Shown: positions 53,268 through 62,902, counted from the stretch's first letter. The stretch: DNA of 64,000 nucleotides from Boseongicola aestuarii (GCF_900184815.1 NZ_FXXQ01000011.1:1-64000), one strand, 5' to 3'. The notes: generated by a model from the letters alone, not told the origin. Numbers and translations are program-made.

Positions 53268-54182
53268 TCAATCTACCTCACTGGGATCGCCCGTAGCCCA
53301 CGCAATGCTAAGTCCTCGATCCATCTCAAGCATCGTCGCCATGTCGTCCGCATCAATCTCGAACGAAAACAAATCGAGGTTCTGCGCCATGCGGGTGGCG
53401 TTCAAACTCTTCGGTAAAACCGCATAGCCATTCTGAACACCCCAGCGAAGCAACAGCTGCGCTTCGCTGACACCATATTTTTGCGCCATCACCTGAAATG
53501 GCGCATCTACGCCACCCACCTTCATTTCATCCGATTTTGCGCTGTCCTGACCCGGCGCGCTTCGCCAAGTCGAAAGCGGCGCAAGGCTTGAATAGGCTAT
53601 TGGCTGGATTCCCAAAGCACGCATTTTGCCAATCAGGTCCGTCTTTTGTGACCACGGATGGAGTTCAACCTGATTTGCATCCGGCATGGGCAAACCAGCG
53701 GCTTCGATCTCGTCCAAATGGTCCGAATTGAAATTGCTTACTCCAGCGGCGCGCGCACGTCCCTGCGCTTTCAATTCAAGAAGCGCCTCCCACTCCGCAA
53801 TACGATGCGCGCCGCCATAGGGCGCGTGGATAAGGTACAAATCGACGTAGTCGAACCCGAGCGTCTCAAGGCTGTTCTCGAAAGCGGCGAGTGTGGCTGG
53901 ACCGTCTGCCGGCTCCTGCCCCCAGGCGGGATTGCCGGGCCACAGCTTGGTCGTCACGAAAATGTCTTCGCGCCGCAAACCCTTAGCTTCGATACCGGCT
54001 CTAACGCCTTTTCCGACACCTTCTTCATTCTGGTACCCCTGCGCGGTGTCGATATGCCGGTATCCCGTCTCTATTGCGGCCTTCACAGCCTCCGGGGTCT
54101 GGTCGTTGGTGATAAGATAAGTCCCAAAACCGACGGCAGGCATCGTTGTCGTGGCGTTCAGTGTAAAGTCTGAGGTTGTCAT
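53268..54182 (-). CDS. Aldo/keto reductase
   Basis: The product is 304 residues with a TIM barrel. The catalytic tetrad is visible as Asp/Tyr in HIDTAQGYQNE, Lys in VTTKLWPG, and His in LIHAPYG. It probably reduces 2,5-diketo-gluconate or small toxic aldehydes with NADPH. ATG 54182 is chosen over 54215 since GGAGA lies upstream. It is divergent from an AraC regulator, an arrangement like YqhC with yqhD/dkgA. A short GGGGG-CCCCC hairpin (53250-53263) follows the gene. Confidence 0.93.
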   Translation of the reverse strand: MTTSDFTLNATTTMPAVGFGTYLITNDQTPEAVKAAIETGYRHIDTAQGYQNEEGVGKGVRAGIEAKGLRREDIFVTTKLWPGNPAWGQEPADGPATLAAFENSLETLGFDYVDLYLIHAPYGGAHRIAEWEALLELKAQGRARAAGVSNFNSDHLDEIEAAGLPMPDANQVELHPWSQKTDLIGKMRALGIQPIAYSSLAPLSTWRSAPGQDSAKSDEMKVGGVDAPFQVMAQKYGVSEAQLLLRWGVQNGYAVLPKSLNATRMAQNLDLFSFEIDADDMATMLEMDRGLSIAWATGDPSEVD

Positions 54183-54234
54183 CTTGCGCACCCTGTCTCC
54201 AAGTTTCGATTTCATAACCTCAAACTAGACGCGA

Positions 54235-54251
54235 CAGGCGTACCACGCCTG
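54235..54251. promoter_or_regulatory. Candidate operator between aldo/keto reductase and AraC genes
   Basis: CAGGCGT-ACC-ACGCCTG is a perfect 7-bp inverted repeat with a 3-nt spacer, in the middle of the 153-bp divergent gap. Probably a regulator site; the AraC protein next door is a candidate, though AraC sites are usually direct repeats. Confidence 0.5.
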
Positions 54252-54335
54252 CCAATTCATCCAAGAGTTCTGCCTGTTTCTCCGGACGCTCGGATTTTTG
54301 AGTGCGCTGGATGGGATCAGGAGTTAGTGTAGACT

Positions 54336-55211
54336 ATGGAAATCAAAGATCTCATAGCCCCCGCAGAAAGGCACGCAACCCGTTTTTCCAAGGAAAATAG
54401 CGCATTGCCTGGGTGTTTCGTCTTTCGGAGAGAGATGCCAAGCGATTTTGAAGCCGTCGTCTATGATCCCGTTATCTGCCTGATCTTACAGCGCGGCAAA
54501 ACTTTGAACGCCGGTGGCACTACCGTGTCCATGACTGCGGGCGACGCCCTGCTGGTCAGCCACGACATGCCGGTATCGTCTCGCATCACCAAGGCGTCAC
54601 GGGTAAGCCCATACCTGGCACTGATACTGTCTCTCGATATTTCGATCCCACGCAGCCTCTACGAGCTTGTTGGCGTGCAGGACACCAGATCATCGGTTCC
54701 CGCTTTGTCGCTATTTCGCGCCAGTCAGGATCTGGTGGACCCCATGAGCCGCTATCTGGCACTTGCCGACGATTCATTGGCTGCCGAAGTGCTTGGGCCA
54801 TCGGTTCTTCGCGAAATTCACTTCCGCCTTCTGATCTCTCCTGCGGGCGGCATGTTGCGCAATCTCCTGTCTGTTGGCAGTCACGCCAGCCGCATCGCAA
54901 AGGCCATTCGTGCAATCCGCGAGGACTTCCGCGCGCCACTTTCAATATCTCACCTCGCAAGCCTCGCCGGGATGAGCACCTCTTCATTTCACGAGCATTT
55001 CAAAGCCGTCACGGGAACGTCGCCACTGCAGTACCAAAAGGACCTGCGGATGATTGAAGCCCGCCGACTACTTGCGGAAGGCCGGGTTTCGGTATCCAGC
55101 GCCAGTTTCGAAGTTGGCTATGAAAGCGCGACGCAGTTCAGCCGGGAGTTCTCACGAAAATTCGGCACACCGCCAAGCCGAATCGCCGAGATCGCGTTGC
55201 GCACATTTTGA
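54336..55211 (+). CDS. AraC-family transcriptional regulator
   Basis: The product is 291 residues. The N-terminal part (GCFVFRREMPSDFEAVVYDP, then CLILQRGKTLNAGG) fits the AraC_N cupin-like domain, as in YqhC. The C-terminal AraC helix-turn-helix pair is PLSISHLASLAGMSTSSFHE and VSVSSASFEVGYESATQFSR. Likely activator of the divergent aldo/keto reductase, possibly sensing aldehydes. The 55-bp gap to the GH13 gene allows, but does not prove, co-transcription. Confidence 0.92.
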   Translation: MEIKDLIAPAERHATRFSKENSALPGCFVFRREMPSDFEAVVYDPVICLILQRGKTLNAGGTTVSMTAGDALLVSHDMPVSSRITKASRVSPYLALILSLDISIPRSLYELVGVQDTRSSVPALSLFRASQDLVDPMSRYLALADDSLAAEVLGPSVLREIHFRLLISPAGGMLRNLLSVGSHASRIAKAIRAIREDFRAPLSISHLASLAGMSTSSFHEHFKAVTGTSPLQYQKDLRMIEARRLLAEGRVSVSSASFEVGYESATQFSREFSRKFGTPPSRIAEIALRTF

Positions 55212-55266
55212 TTTAAGTCCGGGCATATCCAAACTAGAACGGGCGTCCTCAACTTTGGCCGCATCC

Positions 55267-57153
55267 ATGACCTTTTCAACCCACGATCAAAACCTGTTCA
55301 AACTGCGCCTTGAACGCTCGCGCCGCGATCTTTTCGACATGCTCGAAGCGCTTTATGGCCGTCACCCAAGCTATTCGGACGTCCGAGCACGGCTTGAAGC
55401 CGCCATGCTCGAAGCCTGGGAGGATCGCCCGGACGACCTGAAATGGCTCGACATGAAGCGCGACCTTGAGCCCGACTGGTTTCAACGCCCCGACATGGTT
55501 GGCTATGTCTTTTACATTGACCAGTTTGCCGGTGATCTGAACGGAGTCCTTGGCAAACTCGACTATCTCGAGGAAATGGGCGTCACATACGTTCACCTCA
55601 TGCCCTGCCTGAAACCGCGCCCCGGCGACAGCGATGGCGGTTATTCCGTCATGGATTACCGTCAGATCAACCCGAAATACGGAACAATGGAAGACTTCGA
55701 ACGCGTCGCCGCCGCCCTGCGCGCGCGCGGCATGTCGCTCTGCATCGACCTTGTTCTGAACCATACCGCCCGCGAACACGCATGGGCCGAAGCCGCGCGC
55801 AAAGGCGACACCGACAAGCAGGCCTATTTCCACATCTTCGAAGACCGCGCCCTGCCGGACCAATACGAAAAAACCCTGACCGAAGTCTTCCCCGAACACG
55901 CCCCCGGCAATTACACCTTCGACGACACGCTACAGAAATGGGTCTGGACCACGTTCAACACCCACCAATGGGACTTGAACTGGGCCAACCCCGAAGTCTT
56001 CCTCGAGATCGCCGAAGTCATGCTCTACCTCGCCAACAAGGGTGTCGATGTACTGCGACTGGATGCAGTGGCCTTCATGTGGAAACGCATGGGCACGCGA
56101 TGCCAGTCCGAGCCCGAAGTCCACATGATCTTGCAAGCGCTGCGTGCCGTCTGCCGCATTGCCTGCCCGGCGGTCATCCACCTTGAAGAGGCCATAGTCG
56201 GCCCCGAGGAAATGCTACCCTACCTCGGTCGTGGCGCTCATGACGGAAAAGAGGGTAACCTCGCCTATCACAACTCACTTATGGTGCAGTTCTGGTCCGC
56301 TCTGGCGACCCGCGATACGTCTCTTATGACACATGTTCTGCGCACGCATTTTCCGACACTACTGCGCAATGCCACTTACGCTACGTACATTCGTTGCCAC
56401 GACGATATCGGCTGGGCGATCACCGACCAAGACGCCGCCGAAGTTGGCGCAACAGGCCACGGCCACCGCGCATTCCTGCGTGATTTCTATACCGGGGATT
56501 TCCCCGGCAGCTTCGCGCGCGGCACGCTCTTCGGGGTTAACGAACAAACCGGTGACAGTCGCATTTGCGGCAGTTTCGCCTCGCTCACAGGTCTCGAAAC
56601 GGCCCTCGAAAGCGGCGACAAGATCGCCATCCAACGCAGCGTTGATCGCATACTCCTGGGCCATGCTTTGATTGCCTCCTTCGGAGGTATACCGCTGATC
56701 TACATGGGTGACGAAATCGCCATGCTGAACGATTCCGGCTATCTTAAGGATCCGGAAAAGGCGCACGACAGCCGTTGGATCCACCGCCCAAAGATGGACT
56801 GGAACCGAGTATCCTCAGCGAAAGCGGACGGCAGTGAAACCGCAGAAGCACTTGTGTTTCAGGGCACGCGCACCATCATGAGCCGCCGCAAGGCAACTCC
56901 GGAACTTCACACAGGCCACCCGACCCACATCATTGATACACCGGAACCCGGCCTCTTTGCCCTGACCCACGAAGCTCCGACCGGCGCCCTCCTTTGCCTT
57001 TTCAACTTTACCGAAAACTGGACCTCAGTGCCCGGCGAATGGGCCTTGACCCACGGTGTGCGCGACCTGCACGACGCTCTCTCCGACAACCCCGTAGCAC
57101 TGAAGAACGGAAATATAGCGCTCGCCCCTTATGCGCGTGTATGGTTGCGATAG
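55267..57153 (+). CDS. Amylosucrase-like GH13 enzyme
   Basis: The product is 628 residues. Closest in motif layout to GH13 subfamily 4 amylosucrases, which make alpha-1,4-glucan from sucrose: N-terminal helical domain, NHTAREHAWA, nucleophile Asp266 in RLDAVAFMWKRMG, acid/base Glu308 in LEEAIV, and Asp379 in YIRCHDDIGWAI. A C-terminal beta domain ends the protein. No signal peptide, so cytoplasmic. It may act on imported sucrose or on glucosyl donors of osmolyte metabolism. The start is ATG 55267, since earlier in-frame starts lie inside the AraC gene. It is unaccompanied by other sugar genes. Confidence 0.85.
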   Translation: MTFSTHDQNLFKLRLERSRRDLFDMLEALYGRHPSYSDVRARLEAAMLEAWEDRPDDLKWLDMKRDLEPDWFQRPDMVGYVFYIDQFAGDLNGVLGKLDYLEEMGVTYVHLMPCLKPRPGDSDGGYSVMDYRQINPKYGTMEDFERVAAALRARGMSLCIDLVLNHTAREHAWAEAARKGDTDKQAYFHIFEDRALPDQYEKTLTEVFPEHAPGNYTFDDTLQKWVWTTFNTHQWDLNWANPEVFLEIAEVMLYLANKGVDVLRLDAVAFMWKRMGTRCQSEPEVHMILQALRAVCRIACPAVIHLEEAIVGPEEMLPYLGRGAHDGKEGNLAYHNSLMVQFWSALATRDTSLMTHVLRTHFPTLLRNATYATYIRCHDDIGWAITDQDAAEVGATGHGHRAFLRDFYTGDFPGSFARGTLFGVNEQTGDSRICGSFASLTGLETALESGDKIAIQRSVDRILLGHALIASFGGIPLIYMGDEIAMLNDSGYLKDPEKAHDSRWIHRPKMDWNRVSSAKADGSETAEALVFQGTRTIMSRRKATPELHTGHPTHIIDTPEPGLFALTHEAPTGALLCLFNFTENWTSVPGEWALTHGVRDLHDALSDNPVALKNGNIALAPYARVWLR

Positions 57154-57172
57154 CCAATTCGGAGCAGGCCTC

Positions 57173-58027
57173 ATGACAGACACCGGCAATGCAAGCGAAC
57201 GTGACTTCTGGTCCGGACCCTCTGGCCAAAGCTGGGTAACCTCGCAGGAGGAAATGGATACACAGCTCGCCGAAGTGGCGGACCTTGTGATGCGTCATGC
57301 TGAACCGCGGAAAGGTGAGCGAATTCTGGATATCGGGTCGGGCGCCGGTGCTTTGTCTCTGATGGCCGCAGAGGCCGTTGGCCCGACCGGCCACGTGCTG
57401 GCCACGGACATCTCGAAACCTCTTCTGGACTGTGCCAACAAGCGCGGTCGCGACCTGCCGCAGTTTCAAACGCTCCTTGCGGACGCCCAGATCACCGACT
57501 GGCCTGATATGGACTACGATTTGGCGATCTCACGCTTTGGCGTCATGTTTTTCGCCGATCCCCCTGCGGCCTTTGCCAATATCGCCCGCGCCCTGAAACC
57601 CGGTGGCCGCATCGCGTTCGCTGCATGGGCGCCGCCCAGTGACAATCCATTCTGGAAAATCCCGACACAGCATGCCGTCGCCCACCTCGGTCAACCCCCG
57701 AAAATCGAACTCAACACACCCGGTCCAATGGGTCTCGCTGACGTCGACCTGGCTTGCGGGCGTCTCGCCAAAGGCGGCCTGATCGATGTCGCCTGTCGCG
57801 TTGAAACCGTTCAGCTGCGGCATCCAAAAGGCGCCCGCGCCTTCGCGAACCTTTGTTGTCGCATCAGTGCCGCCAAGCGGGCAATTTCCCACTTTGAAGC
57901 CGACAGCGCCGCTCAGAAGGCGATCGAAGACGCTATCGCGGCAGATTTCGTCCAGTTTGAACAGCCCGACGGCGGCTGCGCCATCCCCGCCTCTATCAAC
58001 CTGCTGACAGCCAGGAAGCCACACTGA
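57173..58027 (+). CDS. Class I SAM-dependent methyltransferase
   Basis: The product is 284 residues. Motif I is ILDIGSGAGALSL, with ATDIS as the acidic loop and ARALKPGGRIAFAAWAPPS as the post-III strand, a Methyltransf_11-like fold. The substrate is unknown; similar proteins are often close to UbiE-type enzymes. GGAGCAGGCC gives an SD ahead of ATG 57173, 19 bp after the GH13 stop; a longer frame would overlap that gene. Probably in the same transcript as the GH13 gene. Confidence 0.87.
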   Translation: MTDTGNASERDFWSGPSGQSWVTSQEEMDTQLAEVADLVMRHAEPRKGERILDIGSGAGALSLMAAEAVGPTGHVLATDISKPLLDCANKRGRDLPQFQTLLADAQITDWPDMDYDLAISRFGVMFFADPPAAFANIARALKPGGRIAFAAWAPPSDNPFWKIPTQHAVAHLGQPPKIELNTPGPMGLADVDLACGRLAKGGLIDVACRVETVQLRHPKGARAFANLCCRISAAKRAISHFEADSAAQKAIEDAIAADFVQFEQPDGGCAIPASINLLTARKPH

Positions 58028-58158
58028 CGGCTTCAATGAGCCCGAAGATCTCTGGGAAGACTCCAACAGAGAACCGAGCCGCGCCCCATAAATCCTTGCG
58101 CGACACGACAGCGAAGGCCATATAGTCCAAAATCACAAAGGTCAGGAAAGGCCGGGGC

Positions 58159-59121
58159 ATGCAGAGCTACCTCGAATTCGAAAAACCTCTCGCCGAGATT
58201 GAAGGCAAGGCCGAAGAGCTGCGCGCGATGGGCCGCGCCAACAAAGAGATGGACGTCGAAAAAGAAGCCAAAGCCCTTGATAAAAAGGCAGAACAGCTTC
58301 TGAAGGACCTCTACAAGGACCTCTCTCCCTGGCGCAAATGCCAAGTCGCACGGCACCCGAACCGACCGCATTGCAAAGACTACATCGAGGCTCTCTTCAC
58401 CGAATACACGCCGCTCGCGGGGGACCGCAACTTTGCCGACGACCACTCGGTCATGGGTGGTCTGGCGCGGCTCGACGGACGACCCGTGATGGTGATCGGC
58501 CACGAAAAGGGCAACGACACGAACTCGCGGATTGAGCGTAATTTCGGCATGGCCCGTCCCGAAGGCTATCGCAAGGCCATCCGCCTCATGGATCTGGCCG
58601 ACCGCTTCAATGTGCCGGTCGTCACGCTTGTCGACACACCCGGCGCCTACCCCGGCAAAGGCGCCGAAGAACGCGGCCAATCCGAGGCCATCGCGCGCTC
58701 GACCGAAAAATGCCTGCAGCTTGGTGTCCCGCTGGTTAGTGTCATCATCGGCGAAGGCGGCTCCGGCGGGGCCGTCGCTTTTGCAACTGCGAACCGCGTC
58801 GCGATGCTGGAACACTCGGTTTACTCGGTGATTTCACCCGAAGGCTGCGCCTCGATCCTCTGGAAGGACGCTGAAAAAATGCGCGAGGCCGCCGAAGCGC
58901 TGCGCCTCACAGCGCAGGATCTGCACAAGCTTGGTGTCATCGACCGTATCATCGCCGAACCCATGGGCGGCGCCCAGCGCGGTGCCTCGGCGGCGATCAA
59001 GGCGGTAGGCGAGTGTATCGACGATATGATCACCAAGCTTGCAAGCCTGTCGCGCGATGAAGTCCGCCGCGAGCGCCGCAAGAAATTCCTCAACATCGGA
59101 TCAAAGGGCCTGGCCGCCTAG
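58159..59121 (+). CDS. accA: Acetyl-CoA carboxylase carboxyltransferase, alpha subunit
   Basis: The product is 320 residues, the usual length. With AccD it transfers CO2 from carboxybiotin to acetyl-CoA, the first step of fatty-acid synthesis. The N-terminus ([18 protein letters not shown]) and the crotonase-like core ([20 protein letters not shown], then [12 protein letters not shown]) are characteristic. Possible promoter sequence TATAGT lies at 58121, but its -35 is poor. A hairpin without T-run (59152-59173) follows the stop. Confidence 0.97.
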   Translation: MQSYLEFEKPLAEIEGKAEELRAMGRANKEMDVEKEAKALDKKAEQLLKDLYKDLSPWRKCQVARHPNRPHCKDYIEALFTEYTPLAGDRNFADDHSVMGGLARLDGRPVMVIGHEKGNDTNSRIERNFGMARPEGYRKAIRLMDLADRFNVPVVTLVDTPGAYPGKGAEERGQSEAIARSTEKCLQLGVPLVSVIIGEGGSGGAVAFATANRVAMLEHSVYSVISPEGCASILWKDAEKMREAAEALRLTAQDLHKLGVIDRIIAEPMGGAQRGASAAIKAVGECIDDMITKLASLSRDEVRRERRKKFLNIGSKGLAA

Positions 59122-59623
59122 ACGAAACCTTCGCGATTCGCTGGTTTCCTGCCTGACACCTGCACCTGTCAGGTCGCTGGCATCATTCCGGGTATAGTAA
59201 AATCGCATCGAAGATCTCGTATTAAACCCGCTGTCCAGGAGTATTGCGCCTAAATACTGAGGCTTAGTTCACTTCTGGATTTGCCCGATAACAGAATTAA
59301 AGCCGACCAACCCCTTTTCGCGAGTCTGAATGACAACCCCAAGCGGTCGCTGGAAATCATGGCAAGCCTTCTTGTCTTGCAAAAAGTTGGGGACACAGGC
59401 CACAGCCGAGGATGTGGAAACACAGGAGCAACCCGAACTGTTCCCCAGACCGGTTTGCGATGTGCTTCAAGGGTATTTTTTCGGTCGCCTTGCGGTTTTG
59501 GAATGCGGACAACAGGCTGGCACCATCGGTGGCATGGCACCCAAAAAGGCGGGTACCGCAAACCGTTAGGGTTTTTCGAAACGGCAAAGGGTCACTATGT
59601 CAGGCCTTGAGCGCGCTTACCTT
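59122..59623. other. 500-bp gap with no supported gene
   Basis: After the accA hairpin CCTGACA/TGTCAGG (59152-59173) the sequence is less biased in base composition than its surroundings. Short ORFs exist on both strands (for example 59281-59610 plus, 59250-59561 minus) but none has an SD or familiar sequence, and they overlap each other. I see no RNA gene, repeat or IS end. Confidence 0.55.
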
Positions 59624-61552
59624 TCAGTCTTTTTCCAACTCTACGGCACCCGCTCCGTCCCGGACTGCCTTCACCTGCGTCGCCAATTCAAGTAGCCAGC
59701 TTTCGCGGATCTTTAGCACCGCCGCGATATAGGCTGCGTTTTCGGCTGGGGGAGTTTCAAGATCAAACACATCCGCCAGAGCAATCATTGAGCGACGATC
59801 GTTCTCGTTAAAGATATCCGCCATCCTTTCGGCACGGTCTTTGGGAACTCCCATGGCTTCGTAGGCCGATCGCCCGATGCGCACGGCACTGTCATACGTC
59901 TCTCGGATGATATCGCGGCAACCGACGGCCCAAAGGTGATAGACATGATGGCGCGTGCGGGCGCGGGCAATCACGTGCAGGTCTGGATAGTTCGCGATCG
60001 CATACTTCGTCAGTTCGGTGATCTTGTGTTCGTCATCGATGACGATCACCAAAATCTTGGCTTTCGCAATGCCGGCAGCCGCCAAAAGGTCGGGACGCGT
60101 CGCATCGCCATAATAGGCACTGCCTCCGAATTTGCGCAAATTGTCGATTTGCTGCGAGCTGTAGTCAATCACTGTGGTCGTATAACCAGCAGCCTCCATC
60201 ATCCGATCGATCACCGTACCCATGCGCCCGTATCCTGCAATGATCACATTTCCTTGCTCTTCGATCGTATCCTCCTCGCGATCAGCAGCGGCTCGGACAT
60301 AGCGCGGTGCGATCACGCGGTCGTAAAGAATGAACAGCGCGGGCGTCAGAACCATCGACAGCGCAATCACCAGCAAAAGCTGATCCGCAACAGTCTGAGG
60401 AATCACGGAACTGGCAACAGTGAAACTGAGCAGGACAAATCCAAACTCCCCTGCCTGTGCGATGCCGAGCGCCAGAAGCCACCTGTCAGAGCCGCGCAAG
60501 CCGAAAATCGTGGCCAGAACGAACAGGATACCACCTTTGATCACCATCAGGCCAACGGTCATCGCGATCACCAATGCAAGGCTTTCGAACAGCAGGCCAA
60601 AGTCAATGCCCGCGCCGACAGTCATGAAGAACAGTCCCAGCAAAAGTCCCCGAAAGGGATCGATGTCGGATTCCAACTCGTGCCGATATTCGCTGTTCGC
60701 AAGAACAACACCCGCCAAGAACGTTCCCAAAGCAGGTGAAAGGCCCACCAGGCTCATCAAGAGAGCAATGCCGACCACGCCCATCAGGGCAGCGGCGACA
60801 AAAATCTCGCGCAGCCCTGCAAGCGCGATGAATCGAAAGAGCGGTCGCGTCAGATAGTTGCCGCCCAGAATAACCGTGGCAATGGCTGCCAGGTTGACCA
60901 GAGCCGTCTGCCAACCGTTCAATCCACTTACAAGGCTCAAGGACGATTTGTGGTCTTCGTCACCATGAGCATCTTGGGAGGCATGAATTTCCGTCGTTCC
61001 ATGCCCATCCACTAAGGCCGATGCTGTGTCCATCAGGTCCGGCATGGCCAAAAGTGGGATCAGCGCAAGGATCGGGATCACCGCGATATCCTGAGCCAGC
61101 AGCACCGAAAAGCTCGCCTCGCCGCCATCCGACTTCATCAGCCCCTTCTCGTTCAGCGTTTGCAAAACGATCGCCGTCGATGACAGAGCCAGCACCAAAC
61201 CCATCGCCAAGGCAATCGTCCAAGCCTGCCCGAACATCATTGCAACACCCATTACAGCAACCGTGGAAAGCAATACCTGACCTCCGCCCAGCCCAAAAAG
61301 CTGACGGCGCATTCCCCACAGATGCTTCGGCTCTAGCTCCAGCCCAACCAGAAACAGCATCATGACCACGCCGAATTCCGCAAAATGCTGGATCGACACG
61401 ACATCCACGTGCAGCACCGCAAGCAGCGGCGAGATCAATATCCCCGCAATCAGATACCCAAGCACCGACCCAAGACCAAGGCGCGAGGCAATCGGCACCG
61501 AGACCACGCCCGCGACCAGAAAAATAAAGGCAAGCAAAAGAAAGTCGGTCAT
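59624..61552 (-). CDS. KefC-type monovalent cation:proton antiporter (CPA2)
   Basis: The product is 642 residues. An N-terminal Na+/H+-exchanger-type membrane domain of about 12-13 helices (GSVLGYLIAGILISPLLAVL at its start; LLAQDIAVIPILALIPLL) is followed at about 430 by a TrkA-N/RCK domain (VIIAGYGRMGTVIDRM). It probably exports K+ or Na+ in exchange for protons; glutathione gating as in KefC is not shown. ATG 61552 has AGGGGAT upstream and yields the family N-terminus. An His/Asp-rich loop (HGTTEIHASQDAHGDEDHK) lies between helices. Confidence 0.92.
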   Translation of the reverse strand: MTDFLLLAFIFLVAGVVSVPIASRLGLGSVLGYLIAGILISPLLAVLHVDVVSIQHFAEFGVVMMLFLVGLELEPKHLWGMRRQLFGLGGGQVLLSTVAVMGVAMMFGQAWTIALAMGLVLALSSTAIVLQTLNEKGLMKSDGGEASFSVLLAQDIAVIPILALIPLLAMPDLMDTASALVDGHGTTEIHASQDAHGDEDHKSSLSLVSGLNGWQTALVNLAAIATVILGGNYLTRPLFRFIALAGLREIFVAAALMGVVGIALLMSLVGLSPALGTFLAGVVLANSEYRHELESDIDPFRGLLLGLFFMTVGAGIDFGLLFESLALVIAMTVGLMVIKGGILFVLATIFGLRGSDRWLLALGIAQAGEFGFVLLSFTVASSVIPQTVADQLLLVIALSMVLTPALFILYDRVIAPRYVRAAADREEDTIEEQGNVIIAGYGRMGTVIDRMMEAAGYTTTVIDYSSQQIDNLRKFGGSAYYGDATRPDLLAAAGIAKAKILVIVIDDEHKITELTKYAIANYPDLHVIARARTRHHVYHLWAVGCRDIIRETYDSAVRIGRSAYEAMGVPKDRAERMADIFNENDRRSMIALADVFDLETPPAENAAYIAAVLKIRESWLLELATQVKAVRDGAGAVELEKD

Positions 61553-61659
61553 GAGATATCCCCTCGCCGGAGAACAGCCCCGACCTCTAATCCCACCGTC
61601 AAAGCAGAAGCCGCTGACGTCAAGAACTCCAACTAAGTCAACGGCGCCGAAAATATTTT

Positions 61660-61726
61660 TGAACAATGTTCATATTTGCTATTGACGCATCGCATTCGCC
61701 CCCCTACCTATTGTGAACGCTGTTCA
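61660..61726. promoter_or_regulatory. Paired palindromic operators around a promoter
   Basis: TGAAC-AAT-GTTCA (61660-61672) and TGAAC-GCT-GTTCA (61714-61726) are perfect 5-bp inverted repeats with 3-nt spacers. Between them lies TTGACG (61682-61687), a 17-nt spacer, then TACCTA (61705-61710). A dimeric repressor binding both could block the plus-strand promoter and possibly that of the divergent antiporter. Confidence 0.65.
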
Positions 61727-61742
61727 TGAAAGGAGTGAACCA

Positions 61743-62087
61743 ATGCTGAAATCAACTTTGACACTTTCCGCCATCGCGCTTGCCGCCACAGCAGCTCTTG
61801 CCTCAACGCCCGCTGAAGCCGGCGCGTCCGGCCAACACTCGGCCGCCGCATCGGAACACGCAGGCGCCGCTTCGGCTCATGGCTCAGCCGCGGTCGGCAC
61901 CAGCGTTTCCACCGCCATCGCGGTTCCGGTCATTGCCGCGGGCTCGGTGCTTTACGTGACGGGAGCCGCACTTGAATCCGTCGGCGATACCGTCATCGGC
62001 GCAGGCTCAGACCTCGCCAATTCCTCGGCAACCCCTCTCATAATCGACATACATACCGCGCCAAATCGCGCCCCGGCGCTCGATTAA
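61743..62087 (+). CDS. Secreted Ala/Ser/His-rich small protein
   Basis: The product is 114 residues. AAAGGAG stands 8 nt ahead of ATG 61743. A signal peptide ends at PAEAGAS. The next part (GQHSAAASEHAGAASAHGSA) is low-complexity with regularly spaced His, then a hydrophobic stretch (AIAVPVIAAGSVLYVTGA) suggests membrane insertion. No family recognised. It is followed after 9 bp by the DUF2145 gene and controlled by the paired palindromes. Confidence 0.75.
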   Translation: MLKSTLTLSAIALAATAALASTPAEAGASGQHSAAASEHAGAASAHGSAAVGTSVSTAIAVPVIAAGSVLYVTGAALESVGDTVIGAGSDLANSSATPLIIDIHTAPNRAPALD

Positions 62088-62096
62088 GTAACTGAA

Positions 62097-62897
62097 ATGA
62101 AACGCTTATCAGCTCTCATTTTCGCCGCCATGGTCGCGCTTTTGCCTACCATGGCCCCGGCGGGCAGCAGTGAAGCCACCGAGGCCATTCTGCCCGCCGA
62201 TCAAGTCGCGACATTCTCTAATCGCGTCCAAAAAGACCTTGCCGCCCGTGGCGCGCATGTCGCAATCGTGGCCCGCATGGGCCGCGACCCCTCAACGCTG
62301 CCCAAAGGAATCAACTACACCCACGTCGCCTATTGGGTTTACTCGGAAATCACCGACCAGAACGGCGGTAAGAGTTATGGCTACCGTGCCTATAACCTCT
62401 ACCAACTCGGAGACGATCAGACAAAAAGTCGGCTGATCCAGGACACCCCGGCTGACTTCTTCGCCGGCGCACAAAAACTCGATGCCGGAATCATCATTCC
62501 GGACCGCCGCCTGCAACAGAAACTGCTGAGCGTCATCGCCAGCCCGACCTACAGCGCGCTTCACAACGCCAACTACGCGGTGCTTGCGAACCCTTCGAAC
62601 AAACGCTTCCAGAACTGTACCGAACACACGCTCGATGTGATGATGGCGGCGCTTTATGACACCTCGGACCGCAGCCAGATCAAGGCCAACATCAACGCGC
62701 ACTTCGACGCGCAGGAGATCAGGATCAGCGGTATGAAACGCACGTTCGGGCCACTGGCCTCCGGCGCACTATCCACTTCGGACCACGGCGCAAAGATCAA
62801 AACCGCGACTTTCGGTTCGATCTCACGGTTCATGAAGGAATTCGACCTGGCCGAGAAAGTCTACAGGATCACACCGGAAGCAAGCTATCGCTTCTGA
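62097..62897 (+). CDS. DUF2145-like periplasmic protein
   Basis: The product is 266 residues with a signal peptide ending MAPAGS. The body (FSNRVQKDLAARGAHVAIVA, then GINYTHVAYWVYSE and NYAVLANPSNKRFQNCTEH) fits DUF2145, a family of periplasmic proteins of unknown function. A Cys-x-x-His (NCTEH) and an earlier His (YTHVAYW) might form a Cys/His active site as in NlpC/P60-like peptidases; this is inference. Probably co-transcribed with the preceding small secreted protein. Confidence 0.78.
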   Translation: MKRLSALIFAAMVALLPTMAPAGSSEATEAILPADQVATFSNRVQKDLAARGAHVAIVARMGRDPSTLPKGINYTHVAYWVYSEITDQNGGKSYGYRAYNLYQLGDDQTKSRLIQDTPADFFAGAQKLDAGIIIPDRRLQQKLLSVIASPTYSALHNANYAVLANPSNKRFQNCTEHTLDVMMAALYDTSDRSQIKANINAHFDAQEIRISGMKRTFGPLASGALSTSDHGAKIKTATFGSISRFMKEFDLAEKVYRITPEASYRF

Positions 62898-62902
62898 TGT
62901 GC

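Noticed and set aside
55054-55266. Longer N-terminus for the GH13 gene
   Set aside because: Lies in the AraC coding region in another frame; the family N-terminus fits ATG 55267.
59281-59610. Possible 109-codon gene after accA
   Set aside because: Non-ATG start without SD, overlapping other frames, no family resemblance.
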